Shown one piece after another: positions 1-7,989 of a DNA stretch of 64,000 bases. Position numbers and translations under genes: made by a program. The notes beneath the pieces were generated by a model, which was not told the DNA's origin, did not search any database, and saw nothing but the letters and a program-made list of their open reading frames with translations. How positions within the stretch are numbered: position 1 is the stretch's first letter; each line of letters starts with the position of its first letter. The stretch comes from Pseudomonadales bacterium (GTDB lineage: Bacteria; Pseudomonadota; Gammaproteobacteria; Pseudomonadales; Pseudohongiellaceae): positions 27,289 to 91,288 of the forward strand of contig JALRBQ010000092.1 of assembly GCA_023257655.1 (NCBI GenBank). The letters are read 5' to 3'.

Positions 1-1989
1 GAAGACGGCGAGACGCTTTATGTGGCATTTATCGCCCCCGATCCTGACCCCTCACGCATTCGCGCCTTCTATCGCGACCGGGACAGTATCGGACGTGACG
101 ACCGCATCGGCATCGTACTCGATACCTTCAATGATCAGCGGCGTGCCTTCGAGTTCATGGTTAACCCGCTTGGCATTCAGTTCGATGCCATCTTTGATGA
201 CATCAACAACAACGAAGACGCTTCGTGGAATGCGATCTGGGATAGCGCAGGAGTCATCGGCGCTACCGGGTACAGTGTGGAGATGGCGATACCGCTCAAG
301 CAATTGCGCTTCAATCGAAGCGAAACCGACCAGATCTGGGGTATCGGTCTCGTGCGTCACTATCCGCGCGATCGCCCCTATCGCATCAACAACGCACCGA
401 TCGAGCTCAACGGCAATTGCTTCCTGTGCGAGTTCGACAAGGCAAGCGGCTTCGCCAATATCGAACCGAGCCGAAATCTCGAGATCATTCCTACGGTGAC
501 AGCGACCTCCATCGAGACGCGTGACCCTGCCACCGGAGTGACCGAACGCGCGTCGATCGATCCCGAGGCCAGTGTGGATGTGCGCTGGGGAATTACACAG
601 GATATTTATTTCAATGGCACGCTCAATCCCGATTTCTCCCAGATTGAAGCCGACAGCCCCCAACTCGCTGTCAATGAGACCTTCAGTCTGTTCTTTCCCG
701 AGCGACGTACCTTCTTCCTCGACGGCGCCGACTATTTCAACAGCTATGTCAATCTCGTGCACACGCGCAATATCGCTTCACCGGACTTTGGCCTCAAACT
801 CACCGGCAAATCCGGCGCCCATAGCTATGGAGTGCTGAGTGCCAATGATGATGTGACGAGCTTCCTCATACCGAACAGTCTCAGCTCCAGCGTCGCCTCA
901 CTGGGTGAGATCGGTAGCGACATCGCGATAGCCCGCTATCGCTACGACGTCGGCAACAACTCCAGCCTCGGCACAACTATCACCGATCGCCGCGGCGGCG
1001 ATTATGAAAACACGGTGATGTCGATTGACGGCGTCTTCGAACTGACCGATCAGGACACTCTGTATGTACAAACGATGCGATCGGAATCGGCTTACCCCGA
1101 TGCCATACAGACACGTTATGGTCAGGATGCCAGTCTGAGCGATTCCTCGACCGTGCTGGAATATACCCACTTTGATCGCACCTGGGACTGGCGCTTCCAG
1201 TATTTCGACTACGGCAGGGACTTCCGTGCCGACCTCGGTTTCCTCAATCGGGTGGACTACAAGAAGGAAGTTTACACGGTGGGCCGCAGCTGGCGCTGGT
1301 CCGGCGACAGTTTCTTTTCCCGTATCCGTTTCGCCGCCGACTACGATCGCACCGTCGACCAGGCTGGCAAGGTGCTCGAGGAAGAGATGGAGTATTTCAT
1401 CAACATGAACGGACCTTTGCAGTCCCGACTCAACGGCCTGTTTGGCGGCAGCAAGACTTACTGGAATGGCAAGTATTTCCAGGAACACTTCAACCAGATC
1501 GACTTTGGCTTTACACCAACGACGAATCTGCAGCTTGGCATGCTCATACGTATCGAGGACGTCGTCGATTTCGCCAACACCCGGCTCGGCAAGTCGACTC
1601 GCTATGGACCGGATTTCCGCTATCAGTGGGGCGAGCACCTGCAATTCGATTTCGACTACAGCTACCAGGAATTCAAGTCGGACGGGGAACACCTGTTCAC
1701 CGCGCGACTGGCGGATCTTCGCGCCACTTACCAGTTCAGCTCGCGGAGCTTCCTGCGCTTTACCCTGCAATCGGTGGACACCGAGCGCGTGCCTGAACGG
1801 TATGTGCGAACCGTGCAGCGTACGAACAAGGAACTCACTTCTCAGTTGCTTTACAGCTACAAGGTAAACGCGGCGACGCGTTTCTATGTCGGCTATTCGG
1901 ACGCCGGGTTCCAGAACGACAGCTATGACTCCATCGAGCGCACGGATCGCGCGTTATTCGCCAAATTCAGTTACGCCTGGCTGCCCTAG
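1..1989 (+). CDS. DUF5916 outer-membrane protein with CBM9-like N-terminal domain (5' truncated)
   Basis: The reading frame is open from base 1, so the start codon and signal peptide lie upstream of the window. About 662 codons remain. The first ~150 visible residues resemble the carbohydrate-binding family 9-like domain that precedes DUF5916 (motif YSVEMAIPLKQLRF, about residues 92-105). The rest is rich in alternating aromatic and polar strands with repeated Y/F-R/D pairs, as in a large beta-barrel, and ends FAKFSYAWLP. Members of this family are outer-membrane proteins of unknown substrate, common in bacteria with many TonB-dependent receptors. The gene runs toward the small cupin gene, separated by about 110 bp. 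The family call is firm; the function is unknown. Confidence 0.8.
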   Translation, partial: EDGETLYVAFIAPDPDPSRIRAFYRDRDSIGRDDRIGIVLDTFNDQRRAFEFMVNPLGIQFDAIFDDINNNEDASWNAIWDSAGVIGATGYSVEMAIPLKQLRFNRSETDQIWGIGLVRHYPRDRPYRINNAPIELNGNCFLCEFDKASGFANIEPSRNLEIIPTVTATSIETRDPATGVTERASIDPEASVDVRWGITQDIYFNGTLNPDFSQIEADSPQLAVNETFSLFFPERRTFFLDGADYFNSYVNLVHTRNIASPDFGLKLTGKSGAHSYGVLSANDDVTSFLIPNSLSSSVASLGEIGSDIAIARYRYDVGNNSSLGTTITDRRGGDYENTVMSIDGVFELTDQDTLYVQTMRSESAYPDAIQTRYGQDASLSDSSTVLEYTHFDRTWDWRFQYFDYGRDFRADLGFLNRVDYKKEVYTVGRSWRWSGDSFFSRIRFAADYDRTVDQAGKVLEEEMEYFINMNGPLQSRLNGLFGGSKTYWNGKYFQEHFNQIDFGFTPTTNLQLGMLIRIEDVVDFANTRLGKSTRYGPDFRYQWGEHLQFDFDYSYQEFKSDGEHLFTARLADLRATYQFSSRSFLRFTLQSVDTERVPERYVRTVQRTNKELTSQLLYSYKVNAATRFYVGYSDAGFQNDSYDSIERTDRALFAKFSYAWLP

Positions 1990-2098
1990 CGAGCTTTCTG
2001 AGGCTGGCGCGACCCGGTAGTGCGCCCATGCGACATCTGGTGTATAAGAATCTTGTCAGCAGGCGACCGCCCTGCCCTCGCGTACAAGGAGAATAACA

Positions 2099-2596
2099 AT
2101 GAAGCGACTACTGATTGGCTGTTGCCTGCTGCTGGGTCTGGGAGCAAATGCACAGGACTCAGGTGCGCCGCCCGCCCTGTATAAATCGGAAGCCGAGATC
2201 ATGGCGCAATTGGAGGCGGCGGCGCAGGCATCGGCCTCCGCCGGTGGCTGGTCTGTTACCATCTCCCCGGGTGTTTCCATCCGCCGGCGCAGCAGCTCGG
2301 TCGTGCAGTACGCCGTAGTACATCCCTATAGCGTGGAGATCTATCGCATTCTGGAAGGCAGTGGAACACTCGTTACCGGGGGCCGCCTCAATCTTCCGCT
2401 CGCGGAATCCACTGACCCCAACCTGATTCGCACACAAAACGGTGTGACCGGCGGCCTCGCGCGCCACGTGAGTGCCGGTGACGTCCTGGTTCTGCAGCCA
2501 GGCACTCCGCATTTCTTCAGTACGGTCGATGGTGACTCCATCACTTATATGGAGTCACGCATTCAGATTACGACGCACCCGGTCTATTACCAGTAA
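2099..2596 (+). CDS. Small secreted cupin-fold protein
   Basis: A 165-residue protein with a Sec signal peptide (about residues 1-18, ending ANA before QDSG), so it is probably periplasmic. The middle and C-terminal parts fit a single cupin barrel: VHPYSVEIYRILEGSGTLVTGG (about residues 75-96) and AGDVLVLQPGTPHFFSTVDG (about 128-147), the two cupin boxes. The second box keeps PxxxPH, and the histidine could bind metal. The start is supported by AAGGAG about 7 bases upstream of the ATG. The gene ends just before a symmetrical terminator shared with the TonB receptor on the other strand. The substrate cannot be told from sequence. Confidence 0.75.
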   Translation: MKRLLIGCCLLLGLGANAQDSGAPPALYKSEAEIMAQLEAAAQASASAGGWSVTISPGVSIRRRSSSVVQYAVVHPYSVEIYRILEGSGTLVTGGRLNLPLAESTDPNLIRTQNGVTGGLARHVSAGDVLVLQPGTPHFFSTVDGDSITYMESRIQITTHPVYYQ

Positions 2597-2643
2597 GGCT
2601 GAAGCAGCATCTGAATCAAGTTCGCTGAGCTGGAATTGATTAC

Positions 2644-2675
2644 AAAAAAAAGTGGGCCATAGCGGCCCACTTTTT
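2644..2675. terminator. Bidirectional rho-independent terminator
   Basis: An 8-bp perfect stem (AGTGGGCC / GGCCCACT) with loop ATAGC is flanked by A8 on the left and T5 on the right. It can therefore end transcription from both sides: the cupin gene on the plus strand and the TonB receptor on the minus strand, whose stop codons are 47 and 28 bases away. Confidence 0.92.
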
Positions 2676-2699
2676 CTACTGCGGTTAACGCTGTCCGAA

Positions 2700-5600
2700 T
2701 CAGAATGTCTTGCGCAGACCGATCTCGAACGTTCTTCCCAATGGACTGCCGATGCGCGGATCGTAGCCCATCTCCTGACGTGACTCGGGCGGATCTTCAT
2801 CCAGAATATTCACCACCGAGAAGCTCAGTGTGGCGAAATCCCAATCCCAGATGTAATGGAAGCTGGTGGACCACCAATCATCCCCGATCACCCCGAAGTA
2901 CGAAGGGGCAAGTGCATTACTTGTTCCAGGCTCCCGACCACTGGGAACCAGCGCCGCTTCATTGATGCTGCCATCAGCCAGAATGTAACGCTCATCGACA
3001 ACACCCTCGATATACTCGGTCACAAGCCGGAAGTTATGTGCGCCGCGCGAGTAGTTTAAGTTCAAGTTGGCACGGGTTTCCGGTGCCGCATTGGCGATGG
3101 TGGCAAAGTTCAGCGTACCGAGTCGATCGTCACCTGGATCCAGCAGGTAACCATCGAGGGTTGTCTCGGAGAACTCAAACGTCTCGACCTTGGTGATGGT
3201 CGCGCCGAGGCGAATCTGGCCATCGAAGGCGTTGAAGCTGTAGTCCGCGGTGATATCGTAACCGGCAGTGTGCTGGCCTGGACCATTACCGAACGCGGTT
3301 GTGATATTCGCGAAGTTATCCGCGCTGGTAACACCCTGGACACAGGCACCCCCGTTGAAGGCGACACGACCGATCAGCGGATGCGAACAATCCGCCAGCG
3401 CCGTGCCATTCGTCGGGACGTTGCCTGAGCCGCTGGGCGAGATGCTGAACACTGCGTTGGCGATAGTGTTCGCCGACGCCAGCAATCCGAGTTCGTCTTC
3501 CGTCTCGATGTCGAAGTAGTCGACGATCAAACGGAAGTCGTGGTCATCGCCGAAGCCACGCGACTGCCAGATTACCCCGGTGCTCCAGACTGTGGCCGTT
3601 TCCGGCTCGATGCCAGATTCGGTGATCGTCTGTGCACCGCGCCAGTTACCCGCCGCGATGGTATAGCTGTTCACACCATTGTTGACGTTTCCTGGTACGA
3701 TGCCGGCACCTGGCGCCTGATAGTTGGTGCCATAGGAGCCACGGAACGCAATATTGTCTGTGGCGTCCCACTTGCCGGAAACCTTGTACACCGTCGCATC
3801 GAGATCGCCGGTGAACGACTCGTTACGCGCAGCGGCGGTGATATACAGATTCTCGAGCAGCGGCAGGTTCAATTCCGCGAAATAAGAGAACTGTTCCTGG
3901 GCGGTGGAGTCGGGCGTATTGGTTCCGAAGAAGAAGAATGGTCCGGGCTCATCCGGCAGACAACCGGTATAACGCGGATCGGTTGGCGGCACGGGCACCT
4001 GTTCGGGCCAGGCGCAAGGCTGACTGCCGTTATACAACGGATCGGTCACACTGTCGTGGAATCGGGTATCCCGGTACTGCACGCCGGCGCCCCAGGCCAC
4101 TGTACCACCTGGCAGTTCAATCGGTGTCGGGCCACTCAGGACAAAATCTAGCGTCACGTTCCAGTTGATGTTTTCCGAACGACGTTCATTGAACAACCAG
4201 TCGATCAGCCTCGGATCGTTGGTGAGACTCGAGTTATAGCTCGGGTTTGCCAGACCCAGCATAGGCTGGCTGGCAAAGTTGGAGGCGAACGGGTTATACC
4301 AGTGACAGTCGTTTTTGCCTGCGGCAGCCGGGTTCTGAATACCGAATCGCGTCGGATCGAGGTCGGGGGCATTACAGTTCGGGCCACCGAAACCCATTAC
4401 CGCCTGTTGCAGGTTCGCGCCGATGATGTCCGGTGCGGTGTTGGTGGAGTGAGACTGGTTATACGTTAATGCCATATCATAATTGATAGGCGTATCGCGG
4501 AACTCGAATTCCCCCGAGAAACCTGTAGACATGTGCCAATAGTTGGTCACGTTCAGGTTTGGCGTACTGTGACTGTCGCCTTCGGCATAGACATCATTGC
4601 CGCCGTGTGCGAAGGCTCGATAGGTCACCGGTGTGAAGCCCTGGGTTCGGCCGTAGGCGGAGGTCTGATCAAAGCCAGTGCGAGCAGCGAATTCCTGTAC
4701 GAAGGGATTTTCTTTCGGCACATAGATTTGGTAGGTGGCTCCGTTGGCCCGCGCCGGACCACGAATCACCGGCTGCGAGGGCGATCCGTACTGGTGTGGT
4801 GAATAGCTTCTGGCGAAAGCAGTCCGCAGATAGAACTGCATGTTGTCAGAGATATCGGTCGTCACCTGGCCGTAGAGGCGGAAGAATTCATTTTCTTCAA
4901 TCAGGTTGTAGTAGGGAATGTAGTTGTACTTACAGGTGTAAGAGTTCACGTAGGCACCGCCCACGGCCTCACAGGACTCCTGGGTAAAGTCAGAGACGAT
5001 ACCGGCGGAGGGACTACCCCATTCCCCGTTGGCTGTATCCCCCGGTGTTGCGGGCAGCGTTCCTCGCGGCAACCAGCCTGCCAGATTGGTCAGTGTCGAC
5101 CACGGCGCCGGATTCACGGCGTTCGGCAGACTCGTGAAACTGCGGTCCAGTGAGTCCAGTTCGGAACGATGATCCCATTCGGCGGCGATCATGATATTGG
5201 TATCACCAATTTGCCAGCCACCAGCACCGGCGATATTCCAGTCGCCATCGGAGCCGTCGATATTTTTATAGGACGAAGACAGCTCGAAACCCTGCATGTC
5301 ATCCCGCGTGATGAAGTTGACAACACCGCCGGTAGCGTCGGCACCGTAGGTTACCGCGGCTCCATCTTTCAGAATCTCGATGCGTGACACGACCGACGAG
5401 GGGAAGATCGACGAGTTCTCGGAGGAACGGCGGCCGTTAAACAGCGTCAAGGTCTTATCCGCGCCGATGCCCCGCAAGTTATAACCCACGTTGCTGGTCA
5501 GGCCGGATCCACTGAAATAATAGGCTTCGCCAGTAGTCGGTCCCGATGAGGTCAGGCTCTTGACGAACTCCAGGGCAGTCGGATTGCCGATTTCCCGCAG

Positions 5601-5792
5601 GTCGTCCATGGTGAAGACTTCCACCGGCAAGGCCGCGTCTTCAGGTGTTCCACGGATCAAGGATCCGGTTACGATGATTTCTTCGAGCTCCGGGTCCTGC
5701 GCCAACGCAGTTCCTGCCACGGGCAGTAATGACATTGAAACAGCGGCACAGAGGAGTTTTATCCGGAATGGATTTGCGCTTAAAGATTGCAT
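2700..5792 (-). CDS. TonB-dependent outer-membrane receptor
   Basis: A 1030-residue receptor. The ATG at 5792 is preferred over an upstream TTG because AGGGAG lies 8 bases before it and a signal peptide follows directly (about residues 1-31, ending ALA before QDPE). LEEIIVTGS (about 37-44) matches a TonB box. The plug follows, with NLRGIGADKTLTLFNGRR and ILKDGAAVTYGADATGGVVNF, typical of TonB-dependent receptors. The remainder is a large 22-strand-type barrel with many aromatic residues, ending in phenylalanine (EIGLRKTF). The substrate (siderophore, glycan or peptide) cannot be assigned, and no regulator, hydrolase or inner-membrane transporter sits next to it. Transcription ends at the shared terminator. 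Confidence 0.93.
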   Translation of the reverse strand: MQSLSANPFRIKLLCAAVSMSLLPVAGTALAQDPELEEIIVTGSLIRGTPEDAALPVEVFTMDDLREIGNPTALEFVKSLTSSGPTTGEAYYFSGSGLTSNVGYNLRGIGADKTLTLFNGRRSSENSSIFPSSVVSRIEILKDGAAVTYGADATGGVVNFITRDDMQGFELSSSYKNIDGSDGDWNIAGAGGWQIGDTNIMIAAEWDHRSELDSLDRSFTSLPNAVNPAPWSTLTNLAGWLPRGTLPATPGDTANGEWGSPSAGIVSDFTQESCEAVGGAYVNSYTCKYNYIPYYNLIEENEFFRLYGQVTTDISDNMQFYLRTAFARSYSPHQYGSPSQPVIRGPARANGATYQIYVPKENPFVQEFAARTGFDQTSAYGRTQGFTPVTYRAFAHGGNDVYAEGDSHSTPNLNVTNYWHMSTGFSGEFEFRDTPINYDMALTYNQSHSTNTAPDIIGANLQQAVMGFGGPNCNAPDLDPTRFGIQNPAAAGKNDCHWYNPFASNFASQPMLGLANPSYNSSLTNDPRLIDWLFNERRSENINWNVTLDFVLSGPTPIELPGGTVAWGAGVQYRDTRFHDSVTDPLYNGSQPCAWPEQVPVPPTDPRYTGCLPDEPGPFFFFGTNTPDSTAQEQFSYFAELNLPLLENLYITAAARNESFTGDLDATVYKVSGKWDATDNIAFRGSYGTNYQAPGAGIVPGNVNNGVNSYTIAAGNWRGAQTITESGIEPETATVWSTGVIWQSRGFGDDHDFRLIVDYFDIETEDELGLLASANTIANAVFSISPSGSGNVPTNGTALADCSHPLIGRVAFNGGACVQGVTSADNFANITTAFGNGPGQHTAGYDITADYSFNAFDGQIRLGATITKVETFEFSETTLDGYLLDPGDDRLGTLNFATIANAAPETRANLNLNYSRGAHNFRLVTEYIEGVVDERYILADGSINEAALVPSGREPGTSNALAPSYFGVIGDDWWSTSFHYIWDWDFATLSFSVVNILDEDPPESRQEMGYDPRIGSPLGRTFEIGLRKTF

Positions 5793-6351
5793 GAGCAACT
5801 CTCCCTAACGAGGAATTATCAGGCAATCCTTAAGTCTGAAACTACTGAGGCTTGGGGACTGCCTTCTTATTAGTAGTGCTTCAAACTACAAACTACGTAG
5901 GTTAAATGTTATGTTTACTGCGTGGTTCCGACACCGCATCAGTCGAAACTCTCGTTAATATGAGCCATTGGCACAAAATGTCAACATATTCCGGCTCCGA
6001 ACATGACCTGGATTAAAGCGATTTCAAGGCTGTAGCTTGCAATCGGGACCGGAAACTTCAACTCGCTCTTTTGCAAGGATTTTTTGGCGCGGCCTCGAGC
6101 CCGCCACCGGCCGCGGTACGGCCGGGCGCCTGATTCAACCCACCTGGACGTGTCAATTCCCTGTAAATCTGGGTTATGCTGGCGACAAGAGCAAGCACCC
6201 GAATCGCCAAACCAGTGCAGCTGCGCTGCACAGATTACAACGGGAGCTGTTGTAGAATTTCGCGCCAATCCTTCCCTTGATTGCTATTAAAAATCGCTGC
6301 CCCTCGGTAGAATGCGAGCCTTGACGCAAAGCATTCAGAAAGGAATCGCCG
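5793..6351. other. Intergenic region between TonB receptor and gcvT; candidate operator repeat
   Basis: Non-coding stretch between two divergent genes. Near the receptor side there is an exact tandem CAAACTA (5882-5888 and 5889-5895) running into a near-palindrome AACTACGTAGGTT (about 5891-5903), a possible operator. On the gcvT side there are two TAGAAT boxes (6253-6258 and 6308-6313) without a convincing -35 at normal spacing. TGCAGCTGCGCTGCA (6216-6230) is an inverted repeat. I looked for a glycine riboswitch ahead of gcvT and did not see its conserved core. Confidence 0.4.
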
Positions 6352-7440
6352 GTGGGAAAACAGACAGCACTCTATCAGCAACATATCGACGCTGGCGCCA
6401 AGATGGTGGATTTTGCCGGCTGGGATATGCCGATCAATTACGGTTCCCAAATTGAAGAACACAATGCCGTGCGCGGCGATGCTGGCGTGTTCGATGTGTC
6501 CCACATGACTGTTGTGGATGTCTCTGGAAGGGATGCCACCGAATACCTCCGTCATCTGCTCGCGAACGACGTCGCCAAACTCGATGTGCCCGGTCGCGCC
6601 CTCTACAGTGGCATGCTGAATGAAGACGGTGGTGTCATCGACGACCTGATCGTCTACCGGATGAGCTTTGGTTATCGGGTGGTCGTAAACTGCGCAACCC
6701 GGATGAAGGATCTGGCCTGGATGGCACAGCAGACTTCCGGTTATTCCGTTTCGGTTGAAGAACGGCCACGGCTGGCGATTTTGGCCGTGCATGGCCCAAA
6801 CTCCATCGACAAGGTGACGGCGCTGCTGCCGGCTGAACAGGCTGACGCAGTCAGGCAACTGGGTAATTTCCGGGGCGTCGAATTCGACCCCTGGTTCATC
6901 GCCCGCACAGGTTACACCGGCGAGAAAGGCCTGGAACTGATAATTCCCGAAACCGACGCGTTGACCCTGTGGGTCAAGCTGCTCTCCAGCGGTGTGCGAC
7001 CCATCGGGCTGGGTGCCCGCGACACCCTGCGGCTCGAAGCCGGCATGAACCTGTATGGTCATGACATGGACGAATCCGTCTCGCCAATCGCCGCCAATAT
7101 GGAGTTCTCTGTCGCCTGGCGGCCCGAAGACCGGGACTTTGTCGGACGCACCGCCATTACCGAACACCGCAAGCAGCAGCAAGCCGGCAAATTACCTTGC
7201 CTCACCGGCCTGGTTCTGGAACAGCGCGGAGTGTTGCGGGAAGGGCAGAAGGTTGTGACTGATTGTGGCGAAGGCATTATTACCTCTGGCAGCTTCTCCC
7301 CTACGTTGAAGCATTCCATTGCATTAGCTAGAATTCCGGTCAACAGCAAGTCCTGTCAGGTCGACATCCGCGGCACGCTCACACCAGTCAGAATCGTGAA
7401 GCCGAATTTCGTCAGATTTGGTAAGAAAATTTTCGACTAG
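6352..7440 (+). CDS. gcvT: Aminomethyltransferase, glycine cleavage T protein
   Basis: Transfers the methylene group from the aminomethyl-lipoyl H protein to tetrahydrofolate and releases ammonia, in the cytoplasm. The protein is 362 residues, the usual length. Family signatures are FAGWDMPINYGSQIEEHNAVR (about 21-41), the catalytic region GGVIDDLIVYR (about 93-103, containing the essential Asp), GYTGEKGLEL, and RDTLRLEAGMNLYGHDMDE. The start is GTG with AGAAAGGAA about 6 bases upstream. It is the first gene of gcvT-gcvH-gcvP, with a 61-base gap to gcvH. Confidence 0.97.
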   Translation: MGKQTALYQQHIDAGAKMVDFAGWDMPINYGSQIEEHNAVRGDAGVFDVSHMTVVDVSGRDATEYLRHLLANDVAKLDVPGRALYSGMLNEDGGVIDDLIVYRMSFGYRVVVNCATRMKDLAWMAQQTSGYSVSVEERPRLAILAVHGPNSIDKVTALLPAEQADAVRQLGNFRGVEFDPWFIARTGYTGEKGLELIIPETDALTLWVKLLSSGVRPIGLGARDTLRLEAGMNLYGHDMDESVSPIAANMEFSVAWRPEDRDFVGRTAITEHRKQQQAGKLPCLTGLVLEQRGVLREGQKVVTDCGEGIITSGSFSPTLKHSIALARIPVNSKSCQVDIRGTLTPVRIVKPNFVRFGKKIFD

Positions 7441-7501
7441 TAGTCGAAGCAACCGCTTTCCAACGTAGAGCCCTATTCCAGTTCAGCATGAGGAACACCG
7501 A

Positions 7502-7888
7502 GTGAGCAATTATCCTGATAACCTGAAGTATGCCGCCAGCCACGAATGGGTCCGCATCGATGATGAGGGCAACGCCACGGTCGGCATCAGCTACCATGCC
7601 CAGGATGCTCTCGGTGACATCGTTTTCGTTGAATTGCCGGAAGTTGGTACCACAGTACATGCCAAGGAAGAAGTCGCCGTGGTGGAGTCTGTCAAGGCCG
7701 CCTCCGATATCTATAGCCCCGTTTCCGGCGAGATCATCGCTGTCAATGGCGACCTGGTGGACGCTCCCGAAACGGTGAATGCCCAACCCTACGATGGGGG
7801 CTGGTTTTTCAAGGTTGCGATGAGCGATGAATCCGAGCTGGAAGAGTTGATGGATGCCGACGCTTACGCCGAGCATTGCGACGACTAG
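7502..7888 (+). CDS. gcvH: Glycine cleavage system H protein
   Basis: A 128-residue lipoyl carrier protein that shuttles the aminomethyl intermediate between the P, T and L proteins. The lipoylation site is Lys65 in the motif [10 protein letters not shown], within a typical hybrid-motif fold ([29 protein letters not shown]). The GTG start has GAGGA 7 bases upstream. It lies between gcvT and gcvP; a 101-base gap containing a strong hairpin separates it from gcvP. Confidence 0.97.
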   Translation: MSNYPDNLKYAASHEWVRIDDEGNATVGISYHAQDALGDIVFVELPEVGTTVHAKEEVAVVESVKAASDIYSPVSGEIIAVNGDLVDAPETVNAQPYDGGWFFKVAMSDESELEELMDADAYAEHCDD

Positions 7889-7935
7889 ACTCGTTGCCGG
7901 AGATTCACCGGCGCGTAACCAATGTATGACCCCGG

Positions 7936-7964
7936 GGATCGGCATGCTGTAAAGCTGCCGATCC
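7936..7964 (+). promoter_or_regulatory. Strong hairpin between gcvH and gcvP
   Basis: GGATCGGCA and TGCCGATCC form a perfect 9-bp stem, extended by GCT/AGC with one bulged T and closed by a GTAA tetraloop of the GNRA type. It is followed by TTCCATTTTCTATTC, which is too broken to be a clean U-tract. It could be a leaky terminator, a processing site, or a stabilising 3' end that sets gcvTH above gcvP. A weaker stem, GCCGG/CCGGC, lies at 7896-7912. Confidence 0.6.
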
Positions 7965-7989
7965 TTCCATTTTCTATTCAAGGACTCTA

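Noticed and set aside
5793..6351. Glycine riboswitch ahead of gcvT
   Set aside because: The conserved glycine-aptamer core is not present on either strand; only simple inverted repeats are seen.
6235..7182. A 315-codon open frame on the minus strand opposite gcvT
   Set aside because: No recognisable domain, no ribosome-binding site, and it lies antisense to a gene with clear family motifs.
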